A DNA stretch of 64,000 bases. Origin: UBA2365 sp964594045. GTDB taxonomy: Bacteria; Bacteroidota; Bacteroidia; Chitinophagales; Saprospiraceae. The number at the start of each line of letters is the position of its first letter. The stretch's first letter is position 1. Below are positions 25,515 to 34,390 of this stretch, piece by piece. The stretch is taken from the NCBI GenBank assembly GCA_964594045.1, contig CAZQKR010000016.1:30984-94983 (forward strand), written 5' to 3'. The notes beneath the pieces were generated by a model. The model was not told the origin of the DNA. It did no database searches and saw only the letters and a list, made by a program, of their open reading frames with translations. The position numbers and the translations under genes were made by a program.

Positions 25515-26829
25515 GGTTTTATTCATACAGCCGACACAATATGCCGAGAATGGCAAGTTGTGCAAGCAGCGCAGGATCAATTTACCCGGGCTGGCATTTC
25601 CCTTGCTGGCAGCTTACACACCTGCACATTGGGAAGTTGAGCTGTTGATCGAAGTCGTGGATGACATCGATTTTGACCATGAAGCTGACCTGGTGGCGAT
25701 CGGCACTATGGGTCATGCCACGTTCAGAGGGCTGGAGATCGCACGTGAGTTCAAAAAGCGGGGAATACCCGTGGTGATGGGTGGTTACATGGCTTCGATC
25801 GCCTGGGAAGAGGCGGCAAAACATGTGGATTCGGTTGTGATCGGTGATGCGGAGATCGCCTGGCCAAAATTGCTGGAGGATTTTGAAAAAACGGGAAAAC
25901 TGGAACCCATCTACAAATATCCGATACATGAATTAAAAAATTTACCTGTTCCAAGGTATAAGCTGTTGACCAAAAAGCCGATCGGGGCGATGTTGCCCGT
26001 TCAGGCAGGGCGTGGCTGCACTTTTTTATGTTCCTTTTGCTCGATCGCCTGTTTGTATGAAGGAAAATATTTGTTCAGGCCGGTGGATGAGGTGATCAGG
26101 GACATCCAGGCGGTCAAAAAGCTGGGTTTCAAACGATTTTACCTGATCGATGACAATATTGTTTCCAATCCAAAGTATCTGAAGGAACTTTGTGAAAAGA
26201 TCACACCGTTGAAGATGAACTGGGCCAGTCAGTGCGCCTTGCATCTGGCCAAAAACAGGGAATTGCTTGAAGTGGTCAGGCGGTCAGGTTGCGACCTGAT
26301 GAGTTTCGGGGTGGAGAGCATCAGTCAGGAAGCGGTCAACAGTCTGGACAAACCTTGGTTGAAAGTGGCCGATCACGAGGAAAACATCAAGAAATTGTCT
26401 GTTGCCGGGATCACGGTCAGTACTGAGATGATCGTTGGAACGGACTATGATACGGAAGATTCCATTCGCCAGACCTTTGAGTTTATTCACCGGAATAAAG
26501 TGCCGATACCCAGGTTTTACATATTGACACCCATTCCCGGCACGGAACTGCATAAGACCTTGATCGCTGAAGGTCGCATGCTCACGGATGACTTGAATTT
26601 GTTTGACGGAACGCGTTGTATACACATTCCAAAACTGATCGGTCCGGAAAAGCTGACGGAGATGTACTGGTGGCTGAATAACCGTGTATTTTCTTTGAGG
26701 AGTATAGTTTACAGGGTGTTTATGAATAAATACCTGTGGAAAAATCCGCAGATGCTCCTTTTTGCGTTGGCGATCAACCTGCATTACAGGCATTATGTGA
26801 AGCGGAAGGTGACGCCGAATATTTTTTGA
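25507..26829 (+). CDS. B12-binding-domain-type radical SAM protein
   Basis: A 440-residue enzyme related to its upstream neighbour. The N-terminal domain (about 1-135) is of the B12-binding type, with GTMGHATF and VVMGGYMAS strands-and-loops but no DxHxxG. The 4Fe-4S motif is C171-x3-C175-x2-C178 (GCTFLCSFC). The radical SAM barrel shows LIDDNIVSNPKYL and later FGVESISQEAVNSLDKP, as in the HpnJ/HpnR or BchE-like groups. It overlaps the preceding gene by 8 bp. A palindromic repeat follows its stop immediately. Together with the PLP-like protein and acyltransferases it suggests a small-molecule or modified-lipid pathway. Confidence 0.85.
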   Translation: MPKVLFIQPTQYAENGKLCKQRRINLPGLAFPLLAAYTPAHWEVELLIEVVDDIDFDHEADLVAIGTMGHATFRGLEIAREFKKRGIPVVMGGYMASIAWEEAAKHVDSVVIGDAEIAWPKLLEDFEKTGKLEPIYKYPIHELKNLPVPRYKLLTKKPIGAMLPVQAGRGCTFLCSFCSIACLYEGKYLFRPVDEVIRDIQAVKKLGFKRFYLIDDNIVSNPKYLKELCEKITPLKMNWASQCALHLAKNRELLEVVRRSGCDLMSFGVESISQEAVNSLDKPWLKVADHEENIKKLSVAGITVSTEMIVGTDYDTEDSIRQTFEFIHRNKVPIPRFYILTPIPGTELHKTLIAEGRMLTDDLNLFDGTRCIHIPKLIGPEKLTEMYWWLNNRVFSLRSIVYRVFMNKYLWKNPQMLLFALAINLHYRHYVKRKVTPNIF

Positions 26830-26950
26830 GGGAAATACAATTCTCCCAGTGATCCCGTAGATCAATATCTGCCTGAATCTCCACAAAAAGATAGAAATAT
26901 AATTCTAAAGCAGGCTTGTTTCTGCGTTCATCTGCGCGATCTGCGGGAAA
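26830..26950. repeat. GATCTGCGGGA-type repeat, copy 1
   Basis: About 120 bp beginning directly after the radical SAM stop. It starts with GGGAAATACAATTCTCCC, contains GATCCCGTAGATCAATATCTG and ends with ATCTGCGCGATCTGCGGGAAA. The two ends are partly complementary. Nearly identical to copy 2 at 27020-27139. Confidence 0.8.
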
Positions 26951-27019
26951 CAAAAAAACGCTACCAGATTTAGCTCATCTCAACAGATTTTTTTTCATAT
27001 TTCTTCTAAATGATGAGAA

Positions 27020-27139
27020 GGGAATACAATTCTCCCGCTGATCCCGCAGATCAATATCTGCGTGAATCTCCACAAAAAGATAGAAATATAATTCTAAAGC
27101 AGGCTTGTTTCTGCGTTCATCTGCGCGATCTGCGGGAAA
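27020..27139. repeat. GATCTGCGGGA-type repeat, copy 2
   Basis: Direct repeat of 26830-26950, 190 bp further on, with only a handful of differences (for example CGCAGATC for CGTAGATC). Copy 2 has the better palindrome (TCCCGCAGATC / GATCTGCGGGA). A promoter for the next gene begins 17 bp after it. Confidence 0.8.
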
Positions 27140-27155
27140 TAAAAATAATGCAATT

Positions 27156-27187
27156 TTTGGTGATCAGGATGATAACAAGTATCTTTG
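27156..27187 (+). promoter_or_regulatory. Bacteroidota-type promoter for the FISUMP lipoprotein
   Basis: TTTG at 27156-27159, then 20 bases, then TATCTTTG at 27180-27187, a full match to TTTG / TAnnTTTG. The transcript should start near 27194, giving an approximately 65-base leader before the ATG at 27261. Confidence 0.6.
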
Positions 27188-27260
27188 AGCAAGTTTTAAC
27201 CCTTAAATTGCCAGTTTAAACACTAGCAACAAAGGAAATCAGTAATCAAAAAAAATCATT

Positions 27261-27995
27261 ATGTACAAAAATTTTTTACTTTATGCCGTTTTATTTGCCT
27301 CATCAGCAATTTTGTTGAATGCTTGTGATAAAGACAAGGATGATAACCCGCTGAATGGTGCTACTAATGCTCAGTTCAATGAAAATCTGACGTATGGAAC
27401 CATGAAAGACCAGGATGGAAATGTTTATAAAACCATCACCATTGACACGATGACCTGGATGGCTGAAAACCTCCGCACAACAAAGTATAACGATGGAACA
27501 GTCATTCCTGATTTCAGCGAACCGGGTAACTGGGACAAACTTACTTTTGGAGCTTATTTCAATTACAACAGAACCCGAAACTCAGATTCACTTGCAACTT
27601 TCGGGCGATTATATAACTGGCATGCAGTCAACACAGGTAAGCTTGCTCCCGAAGGCTGGCATGTGGCAACAATTGATGAATGGAAGGCTTTGGTACATTA
27701 CCTGGGTGATTCTCTGATTGCGGGTGCAAAGTTAAAGGAAACCGGCAACAAACATTGGGCATATGAAAATTCTGATGCCACTAACGAAACCGGATTTACT
27801 GCGGTTCCGGCCGGCGGAAGAATATTTAATGCTTATACGAATTTAGGATATTTAGGATATTGGTGGACTGCAAGTGAAGGTACCACAGTGGCCAATGCAA
27901 GTTTGGTAAGATTAAATTATGATAATTCCAAAACAGATTTTTTCAGATTTATCAGGGAATTGGGTTTTTCTGTGCGCTGTGTTAAAGACAGATAA
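27261..27995 (+). CDS. FISUMP-domain lipoprotein
   Basis: A 244-residue protein. The N-terminus is a lipoprotein signal with Cys22 in LLNAC followed by DKDKDD, a run of acidic/charged residues typical of surface-directed lipoproteins in this phylum. The rest matches the Fibrobacter succinogenes major paralogous domain (TIGR02145): WMAENLRTTKYNDG, FGRLYNWHAV, PEGWHVATIDEWKAL, ETGFTAVPAGGR, GYWWTAS and a final GFSVRCVKD. The domain is thought to act in ligand binding at the cell surface; its ligand here is unknown. The gene stands alone under its own promoter. Confidence 0.9.
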   Translation: MYKNFLLYAVLFASSAILLNACDKDKDDNPLNGATNAQFNENLTYGTMKDQDGNVYKTITIDTMTWMAENLRTTKYNDGTVIPDFSEPGNWDKLTFGAYFNYNRTRNSDSLATFGRLYNWHAVNTGKLAPEGWHVATIDEWKALVHYLGDSLIAGAKLKETGNKHWAYENSDATNETGFTAVPAGGRIFNAYTNLGYLGYWWTASEGTTVANASLVRLNYDNSKTDFFRFIRELGFSVRCVKDR

Positions 27996-28448
27996 CCTGT
28001 TTTTCGTATTTGATATGTGAAAAAACGATTGGCATGAGAACGCGCTTTCAAGCCCTATCTGGTGTTTTGGACAATAGATCTTTGCTTATGATCATCCAGG
28101 AAGGAATTTGAATGTAATATCAGTTTTTAGGGATTCTGCATAGTGAGAGCAGAATTTTGAATGGTTTTTCCGAATTCAGTAGCCGTGCGAAACGGAACAA
28201 AGGCAAACAAACGGTTAAATGCAGATCTCCATGTCCAAATCATCAAATGATTGATGTCCAAAAAGATCAACGATGCGCCTGAACTTGAACATGATCTGAC
28301 TCAAAATTTCCGTCTGGGCACAAATGGTTCAAAACTTCCAGACATGTTTTCGTGCAATATTTCTTTATCGCAGCAACTCTTTGGACAGTAAATTGGATCT
28401 GCTTTCATAAAGCTTCACTTCAGAAACGCTTTTCCACGGATCCGGGAC
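27996..28448. other. Intergenic region without a recognised gene
   Basis: About 450 bp of non-coding DNA between convergent genes. No repeat or RNA gene was recognised. A duplicated GGATCC context occurs at about 28437-28465, close to the OmpH terminator. Confidence 0.5.
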
Positions 28449-28489
28449 AAAAAAAACGGATCCGGCCAATGATAGCCGAAACCGTTTTT
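28449..28489 (-). terminator. Intrinsic terminator of the OmpH-family gene
   Basis: Read on the minus strand, AAACGG...GGC / GCC...CCGTTT forms an interrupted stem followed by eight T. It lies about 32 bp beyond the stop of the OmpH gene. Confidence 0.7.
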
Positions 28490-28520
28490 AAAATTCTCAA
28501 CATCGTTATAAAAACTCTGT

Positions 28521-29027
28521 TTACAAAGCCAATTTTGCTTTTACTTTGTCAAATACGTTTTCAGTCTCGGAAGCATGTAAAATCACTCCGGTACTGGAAT
28601 CGAAAATGAAAGTAAAACCTTCTTCCTTGCCAACGGCCTGGACCGCATTCTGTATGGAATTCAATATGGGTTGGTAAAGTTCTTCTCTTTTCTTCAGTAA
28701 AGATTGCTGGATTTCAGTTTCAAAAGCCCTGATGGCCTCCTGTTCCTGTGTAAGCCCGGCTTCCCTTTCCTGCATCTGGAGCTTGGAAAGTGTTCCGCTG
28801 TTCACTTCCTCAACGTATTTGGCATAATTCAACTCCAACACTTTCACCATGGAATCTCCTTTGGCCAGCATATCGTTTTGGTAGTTGGTCAGTTTTTGGT
28901 CAGCAGCCTTCACATCAGGATGGATCAGGATCAATTGAGTGGAATTCAGATAACCATATTTTTGCGCATGCACAAATGTTACTAAAAGAAGCATCAAAAC
29001 TGTACTTAAAATCACTCTAATGTTCAT
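28521..29027 (-). CDS. OmpH/Skp family periplasmic chaperone
   Basis: Periplasmic chaperone for outer-membrane proteins. Starting at the ATG at 29027 (the longer frame from 29066 adds a charged, non-signal-like extension), the protein has 168 residues with a signal peptide ending FVHAQ. A strand with KYGYLNSTQLI follows, then a long coiled coil (about 40-115) rich in Glu, Gln and Lys, and a C-terminal core GFTFIFDSSTGVILHASETENV, the standard layout of Skp/OmpH. It probably helps deliver beta-barrel proteins, which this organism uses heavily (T9SS, PorP-like proteins). The gene is monocistronic, with a terminator right after. Confidence 0.9.
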   Translation of the reverse strand: MNIRVILSTVLMLLLVTFVHAQKYGYLNSTQLILIHPDVKAADQKLTNYQNDMLAKGDSMVKVLELNYAKYVEEVNSGTLSKLQMQEREAGLTQEQEAIRAFETEIQQSLLKKREELYQPILNSIQNAVQAVGKEEGFTFIFDSSTGVILHASETENVFDKVKAKLAL

Positions 29028-29146
29028 TGGTTTTGTTTTTCTGTATTTAGTTTTAAAATAAATCAATGTATGGACGAATTTCCCAATTCATTTTCCCATT
29101 TAAAGGTCAACTTTAACAAGAAATTAAGAACCCGGCCTCAAAATGA

Positions 29147-29401
29147 TCACTCCTCTTTATTTTCAGGAGCGGGTTCAGTTTTAGCTTCAAGTTCCTTTTT
29201 TTTCTGTGTTTCAATTTCTCGGATATTCTCGTTGATCTCGGATTTGATATTGGCTTTGGCATTGTTGAATTCACGGATTCCTTGTCCCAAGCCCCTCATC
29301 AATTCAGGAATTTTTCTGCCACCAAAAAGAATCAGGACGATCAGAATGATGATGACCCATTCTCCTCCACCGGGCAATCCAAATAAAAATAAACTTTGCA
29401 T
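29147..29401 (-). CDS. tatA: Twin-arginine translocase subunit TatA/TatE family
   Basis: An 84-residue membrane protein. The short N-terminus is followed by a single helix (GEWVIIILIVLILFGG, about 13-28), an FGxxKIPEL hinge and an amphipathic helix (MRGLGQGIREFNNA), then a Lys/Glu-rich tail. This is the canonical TatA architecture for the pore-forming component of the Tat system, which exports folded proteins. It lies 58 bp after the acyltransferase gene on the same strand. A TACATTTG at 29431-29438 (minus strand) could be a promoter of its own, with a poor -33 box. TatB is the alternative, but the short length and tail suit TatA better. Confidence 0.85.
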   Translation of the reverse strand: MQSLFLFGLPGGGEWVIIILIVLILFGGRKIPELMRGLGQGIREFNNAKANIKSEINENIREIETQKKKELEAKTEPAPENKEE

Positions 29402-29459
29402 AAAATAGATATTTTATTGTTTAAGAGCTGCAAATGTAAAATTTATTGACATCTTTCAC

Positions 29460-30572
29460 TTAAATCTTGATAAATATTTTCCTCTTGTAAAGTATTAACA
29501 GCACCATCCAGAAAATTATTACATGAAACAGGGCAAACATCAGCGAACCATTGAGATTTCCGAAAACCGGTTCAAAAATACCGGAATACAACCATGAATA
29601 TCCGTTGATTACTTCACCGGATGCCTGGTCTGTGAGCTGTATGGTGAATAAAATCTTGACCCAGACGACAGAAAGCACATATCCGAAAAGGGGATTGACT
29701 CCGTAAACTACAAAAAATTGAGCCCATTTTCTCCACTTCAATACATCGATCAACCAGTAAAACAATGTCAGCAAAATGCTGGCGATCCCTCCGGTGTACA
29801 GAACGTAAGAACTCGTCCAGATCGGTTTATTGATCGGAAAGAACTGATCCCAGATCAAAGCAAGTATGATCATTATTACTCCGGTCCCTGCGATATATAA
29901 TAAATTTTTCCTGATCTCCACAGTTGTCCTTCTCAGTGCCAGGCCGACGAAAAATCCGTAAATTACCGTGACTGCCGATGTGACCGTTGACAGAAGTCCT
30001 TCAGGTTCAAATGGAATTCCGAAACCTTTGTACATATGTGCTTCGGTAAGAATGGCCGTATCGATCTGCTTCACCACATTGGTTTCCAGTTCGAACGGTG
30101 CATCACCGCCAAATTGCCAAAGGACATACCAGTAACCCAAAAGCATCACGATGGCCGAAACGATCAACTGCCACCTGTTCATTAGTAATACCAGGATCCC
30201 TGCAAGGCCAAAAGCCAGCGCGATCCTTTGCAAAACACCCAAAATCCTAAGGGAAAAGATATCCATATTGTAAAACGGGAAAGCATTGAGCAACAAGCCT
30301 ATAATAAAGATCAATGCCACTCTTTTCAATAATTTTTTTCCTGCTTCCGTTGAATAATTATAATTGAACCTGCTGTATGAATAACTCATTGAAACACCGA
30401 CAATGAACAAAAAAAATGGAAATACCAGGTCAGTAGGCGTGCACCCGTGCCATTCCGCATGCAGCAAGGGCGGATAAACATGGCTCCAGCTTCCGGGATT
30501 GTTGACCAGTATCATTCCCGCAATGGTCAAACCCCGGAATGCATCCAGCGAAAGCAGTCTTTCTTTCTTCAT
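29460..30572 (-). CDS. DUF5009/HGSNAT-like transmembrane acyltransferase
   Basis: A 370-residue integral membrane protein with about ten hydrophobic helices. The start RLLSLDAFRGLTIAGMILVNNPG, then TPTDLVFPFFLFIVGVSMSYS, is diagnostic of the family related to heparan-alpha-glucosaminide N-acetyltransferase and NagX. It probably acetylates amino sugars across the inner membrane with acetyl-CoA from the cytoplasm, feeding aminosugar or cell-wall recycling. Its ATG at 30572 directly precedes the first motif. tatA follows 58 bp downstream and may be co-transcribed. The exact substrate is inferred from the family only. Confidence 0.85.
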   Translation of the reverse strand: MKKERLLSLDAFRGLTIAGMILVNNPGSWSHVYPPLLHAEWHGCTPTDLVFPFFLFIVGVSMSYSYSRFNYNYSTEAGKKLLKRVALIFIIGLLLNAFPFYNMDIFSLRILGVLQRIALAFGLAGILVLLMNRWQLIVSAIVMLLGYWYVLWQFGGDAPFELETNVVKQIDTAILTEAHMYKGFGIPFEPEGLLSTVTSAVTVIYGFFVGLALRRTTVEIRKNLLYIAGTGVIMIILALIWDQFFPINKPIWTSSYVLYTGGIASILLTLFYWLIDVLKWRKWAQFFVVYGVNPLFGYVLSVVWVKILFTIQLTDQASGEVINGYSWLYSGIFEPVFGNLNGSLMFALFHVIIFWMVLLILYKRKIFIKI

Positions 30573-30833
30573 ATTTGTTGGTTTTTAATGAGTGATAAAA
30601 GTAAGTAATTCATACCAAAGCCGGCAATTTTCGGATCAGTTAATTTTCCGGTTTTTCAAAGGTATGTGCATTCCAATTCAGAACGACAGGAAGCAATGCA
30701 ACAAATGCTCCAAAGCAATTATTGCGCTTTGTGTGATTTTAATTTATAAAAATATCTAATATGTTTGTAACTTTGAAGTTTGTTTTGAACAGATTGAACT
30801 TGTTTTCAGTGATCTGTTAAAATTTTAAGATTC

Positions 30834-32696
30834 ATGGAACCAATCAAATATACAGAAGAAAATATTGTTTCGCTCGATTGGAAGGAGCATATCCGCCTGC
30901 GGCCGGGAATGTACATCGGTAAGCTGGGCAATGGTGCTTCACCGGACGATGGCATCTATATCTTGCTTAAGGAAGTGCTTGACAATTCAATCGATGAATA
31001 TGTCATGGGATACGGTAAAAAAATCGAAGTAAACATTGAAGGCAATAAAGTCAGCGTTAGGGATTACGGAAGGGGGATACCATTGGGCAAACTTGTAGAG
31101 TGCGTTTCTCAGATCAATACAGGGGGTAAATACGATTCAAGGGCTTTTAAAAAGTCCGTTGGTCTGAATGGGGTAGGGACCAAGGCGGTCAATGCTTTGT
31201 CTTCCTATTTCAGCGTAAAATCAATCCGGGACGGCGAAAGCAAGTTTGCCGAATTCTGCAAGGGAGAGATCGTGGTCAACAGCGGTATCGAACCTGAAAA
31301 ACAGTTGGAGAACGGTACGATCACTACTTTTGTCCCGGATGAAACCATCTTCAGGGATTTCAAATTTCAGCATGAATATATCCGCACACAGCTGTGGAAT
31401 TACGCTTATCTGAATTCCGGGCTCAGGCTCAAATTCAACGGTGAGACGATGTATTCCAAAGACGGCTTGCTGGATTTTCTCACGAGTAAAACGGATGTTG
31501 AAAAACTCAAATATCCTGTCATTTTCCTCAAAGGGGAAGATATCGAGGTGGCGCTTTCACACGGGCCTTCCTATGGTGAGGATTATTACTCTTTTGTCAA
31601 TGGTCAGTTCACCACTCAGGGCGGTACACACCTGGTGGCATTCAGAAATGCCGTAGTCAAGACCATCAGGGATTTTTACAACAAAAATTTTGATTCGCGA
31701 GATATCCAGACCGGGATCGTGGGCGCCATCAGTATCCGGATAGAAGAACCTGTTTTTGAATCGCAGACCAAAACAAAGCTGGGCTCCCAGACCATTTCTC
31801 CCGATGGAGCTACTTTGCGCACATTTATCGGCAACTTCCTTCAAACACAGCTCGACAATTACCTGCACAAACACGAAGATGTTGCCAAAGCGCTTTTAGA
31901 CAGGATCAAAAGGTCTGAAAAGGAGCGAAAGGAGATCGATGGCATCAAAAAGATCGCTAAAACCAGGGCAAAAGCTGCCAATATCCATAATAAAAAACTG
32001 AGGGATTGCAGGGTACATTTCAATGACGAGAAAGCGGATCCGGTTATGGTGGAAAACTCCACGATCTTCATCACTGAAGGCGATTCTGCCAGCGGTTCCA
32101 TCACCAAGGCCAGGGATGTTCAGACCCAGGCAGTTTTCAGTCTGAGGGGCAAGCCGCTCAACTGCTACGGCCTGAGTAAAAAAATTGTTTACCAGAATGA
32201 GGAATTCAACCTGCTTCAGCATGCGTTGAATATTGAAGACGGATTGGATGGCCTGAGGTTCAATAAGGTGGTCATTTCAACGGATGCGGATGTGGATGGA
32301 ATGCATATCCGCTTATTGCTCCTGACGTTCTTTTTACAGTTTTTCCCCGAACTGGTCACACATGGCCATCTTTTTATCCTCGAAACTCCTTTGTTCCGCG
32401 TCAGAGACAAACAGACAACCTATTATTGCTATTCTGAGAAGGAAAAATCAGAGGCCATCGCCAAACTTAGGGGAAAAGCAGAGATAACCCGTTTTAAAGG
32501 ACTTGGAGAGATCTCTCCGGGCGAATTTGGTAACCTGATCGGTGAAAATATGCGCCTCAAACCTGTAAAAATGCACGGAAACGCCAGAATTGAGGAATTG
32601 CTGGCCTATTATATGGGAAAAAATACACCTGAAAGACAGGAATTTATCATCACTAACTTGAAATACGAGAAAGAAGAACTTTTTGAAAATGTCTGA
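30834..32696 (+). CDS. parE: DNA topoisomerase IV subunit B
   Basis: ATPase subunit of topoisomerase IV, which decatenates daughter chromosomes; 620 residues. The GHKL ATPase shows EVLDNSIDEY (about 44-53) and DYGRGIP (78-84), with GLNGVGTKAVNALS as the lid. The Toprim part has TEGDSASGS (about 411-419) and DADVDGMHIR (about 481-490). The GDSASGSITKARD and SLRGKPLN wording and the short length fit ParE of Bacteroidota rather than GyrB, which carries an insertion. parC is not adjacent. The gene converges on the polyprenyl synthase, with only 6 bp between the two stop codons. Confidence 0.92.
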   Translation: MEPIKYTEENIVSLDWKEHIRLRPGMYIGKLGNGASPDDGIYILLKEVLDNSIDEYVMGYGKKIEVNIEGNKVSVRDYGRGIPLGKLVECVSQINTGGKYDSRAFKKSVGLNGVGTKAVNALSSYFSVKSIRDGESKFAEFCKGEIVVNSGIEPEKQLENGTITTFVPDETIFRDFKFQHEYIRTQLWNYAYLNSGLRLKFNGETMYSKDGLLDFLTSKTDVEKLKYPVIFLKGEDIEVALSHGPSYGEDYYSFVNGQFTTQGGTHLVAFRNAVVKTIRDFYNKNFDSRDIQTGIVGAISIRIEEPVFESQTKTKLGSQTISPDGATLRTFIGNFLQTQLDNYLHKHEDVAKALLDRIKRSEKERKEIDGIKKIAKTRAKAANIHNKKLRDCRVHFNDEKADPVMVENSTIFITEGDSASGSITKARDVQTQAVFSLRGKPLNCYGLSKKIVYQNEEFNLLQHALNIEDGLDGLRFNKVVISTDADVDGMHIRLLLLTFFLQFFPELVTHGHLFILETPLFRVRDKQTTYYCYSEKEKSEAIAKLRGKAEITRFKGLGEISPGEFGNLIGENMRLKPVKMHGNARIEELLAYYMGKNTPERQEFIITNLKYEKEELFENV

Positions 32697-32702
32697 AAAG
32701 GC

Positions 32703-33677
32703 TCATTTTGAGCGGTTGATGACATAATCAGAAAGGCTCAGCAGTGAGCGACGGTATTCATTATCAGGAAATTCCGCAAGGATACTGTCTCCAAGCGCCT
32801 TATATTCCATCATTTTGGCTGTGGCGTATTCCAGCCCTCCTTTTTCCTTGATGAATGCTATGAGCTCGTCAACCTTTTGCTTGTTTTCGTTGTGGTTCTT
32901 TACCGTGTTGATGATATAACTTTTTTCCTGACTGTTCACCTTCTGGAGAACATGGATAAGCGGCAAGGTCATTTTTTTCTCCTTGATATCAATGCCGCGC
33001 GGTTTTCCAATATCCTTCGATCCATAATCAAACAGGTCATCCTTGATCTGGAACGCCATACCGATGGCTTCACCATAAGCATGCATCCTGGCAACTATTT
33101 CAGGATCCTTACAGACTGTGGCTGCTCCGATGCTGCAGGAAGCAGCGATCAGGGAAGCGGTTTTTTGCCTGATGATATTGAAATAAACCTCTTCAACGAT
33201 ATCCAGTTTTCTGGCTTTCTGGATCTGCAGCAATTCGCCCTCACTCATATTTTTAACTGTGGAAGAAAGTATCTTCAACAATTCGGAGTTGCCGGATTCC
33301 ACACTGATCATCAAGCCCTTAGCAAGCAGGTAATCACCCACCAGCACTGCTATTTTGTTTTTCCAAAGGGCATTGACTGAAAAAAAACCTCTTCTTTCAT
33401 TGGCATCATCCACAACATCGTCATGGACCAGGGTGGCCGTATGCATCAGTTCGATCATAGCTGCTGCTATGTAACTGTTGTTATTGACCGGCCCGAACAT
33501 TTTGGCCGAGAGCAATACATACATCGGGCGAATTTGTTTTCCTTTGCGTTTGACGATATAATAGGTGATCTTTTCCAAAAGGGAAACATTGCTTTTCATG
33601 GCATCCTGGAAAAACTTTTCAAAAATTTCCAGTTCTTCTGAAACAGGTTGTTTGATCTGATCAAGCCCAGCGCCCAT
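32703..33677 (-). CDS. Polyprenyl diphosphate synthase
   Basis: Trans-type (E)-prenyltransferase of 324 residues that elongates isoprenoid chains, probably for the menaquinone side chain. The first Asp-rich motif is HDDVVDDANERRG (about residues 90-102), the second is QIKDDLFDYG (about 215-224), and GKQIRP lies near the N-terminus. It resembles octaprenyl/heptaprenyl synthases (IspB-like) rather than short-chain farnesyl synthases. It is the last gene of a minus-strand run from mutY: gldD ends 60 bp upstream. Confidence 0.9.
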   Translation of the reverse strand: MGAGLDQIKQPVSEELEIFEKFFQDAMKSNVSLLEKITYYIVKRKGKQIRPMYVLLSAKMFGPVNNNSYIAAAMIELMHTATLVHDDVVDDANERRGFFSVNALWKNKIAVLVGDYLLAKGLMISVESGNSELLKILSSTVKNMSEGELLQIQKARKLDIVEEVYFNIIRQKTASLIAASCSIGAATVCKDPEIVARMHAYGEAIGMAFQIKDDLFDYGSKDIGKPRGIDIKEKKMTLPLIHVLQKVNSQEKSYIINTVKNHNENKQKVDELIAFIKEKGGLEYATAKMMEYKALGDSILAEFPDNEYRRSLLSLSDYVINRSK

Positions 33678-33737
33678 ACGATTCCTTCAATTGCTAATCT
33701 AATAAACGGTTAATTTTCCGCTAATCTATAATAATGT

Positions 33738-34367
33738 TCACTTCCAATGGAATGAATTCAAAAGATGTTCAATATCCTTGTTTACAAAATTATAAACAAC
33801 TTCCATCGAATCAACCTGCGTTTTATTTTCAAAATACAGTGAGCCCCTGAAAAAATGGTTCAGACTGTCAGTTAAAAAAAACTGCGTTGGACTGGCAGCG
33901 GGGCCTGAGAGATTGAACAGGACGCCATAAACCTTGCCGGGCAATTCTATCCTCGTTTCTTTGATGTACTGTGCTTTGATGGTGTGTTTGCCAACCAATG
34001 CAAAAGAATCGTAGATCAGGCTATCCAGAGAATTCACTTTGTTGATGGGGTAATAGCTGCAATGCACCTTACCGTTGAATGCAGGAATAGTGATATCAAA
34101 CCAGCAGTCTTTTTTGACGGCTCCTTCTATTTCTCCGGAATACTCTTTTATTTCTGCATACTCCGGAATATCAAAACTGAACTCACAATCATTCCTGCCA
34201 ATCGCCTTATAAGCTTTTTCAGGGAAGTCCACACGAGGATAGGCTCTGGGTTTGGGCACATGACTTGCATTTTCTTCCCCGCAGGCAATCAGTAGCAACA
34301 GAAGCAGTAAGGTCATCACTGCCAGAACAAACAACTTGGGTGTGTGAGCCGGATTTTTCTTTATCAT
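33738..34367 (-). CDS. gldD: Gliding motility lipoprotein GldD
   Basis: A 209-residue lipoprotein: a hydrophobic signal with six consecutive Leu and lipobox Cys in LIACGEE. The typical start of mature GldD follows, PKPRAYPRVDFPEKAY, and later GKVHCSYYPIN, VYGVLFNLSGPAASPTQFFLTDS and FFRGSLYF. GldD is required for gliding and T9SS function in Flavobacterium; its molecular role is unclear. It is preceded by gldE (23 bp), the conserved order in the phylum, so both probably act together at the cell envelope. Confidence 0.93.
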   Translation of the reverse strand: MIKKNPAHTPKLFVLAVMTLLLLLLLIACGEENASHVPKPRAYPRVDFPEKAYKAIGRNDCEFSFDIPEYAEIKEYSGEIEGAVKKDCWFDITIPAFNGKVHCSYYPINKVNSLDSLIYDSFALVGKHTIKAQYIKETRIELPGKVYGVLFNLSGPAASPTQFFLTDSLNHFFRGSLYFENKTQVDSMEVVYNFVNKDIEHLLNSFHWK

Positions 34368-34390
34368 CTGGTTAAATGTGTTTATTGAAT

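Noticed and set aside
32697..32715. Hairpin GCTCATTTTGAGC between parE and the polyprenyl synthase
   Set aside because: Only a 5-bp stem without a T-run on either strand; not enough for a terminator call.
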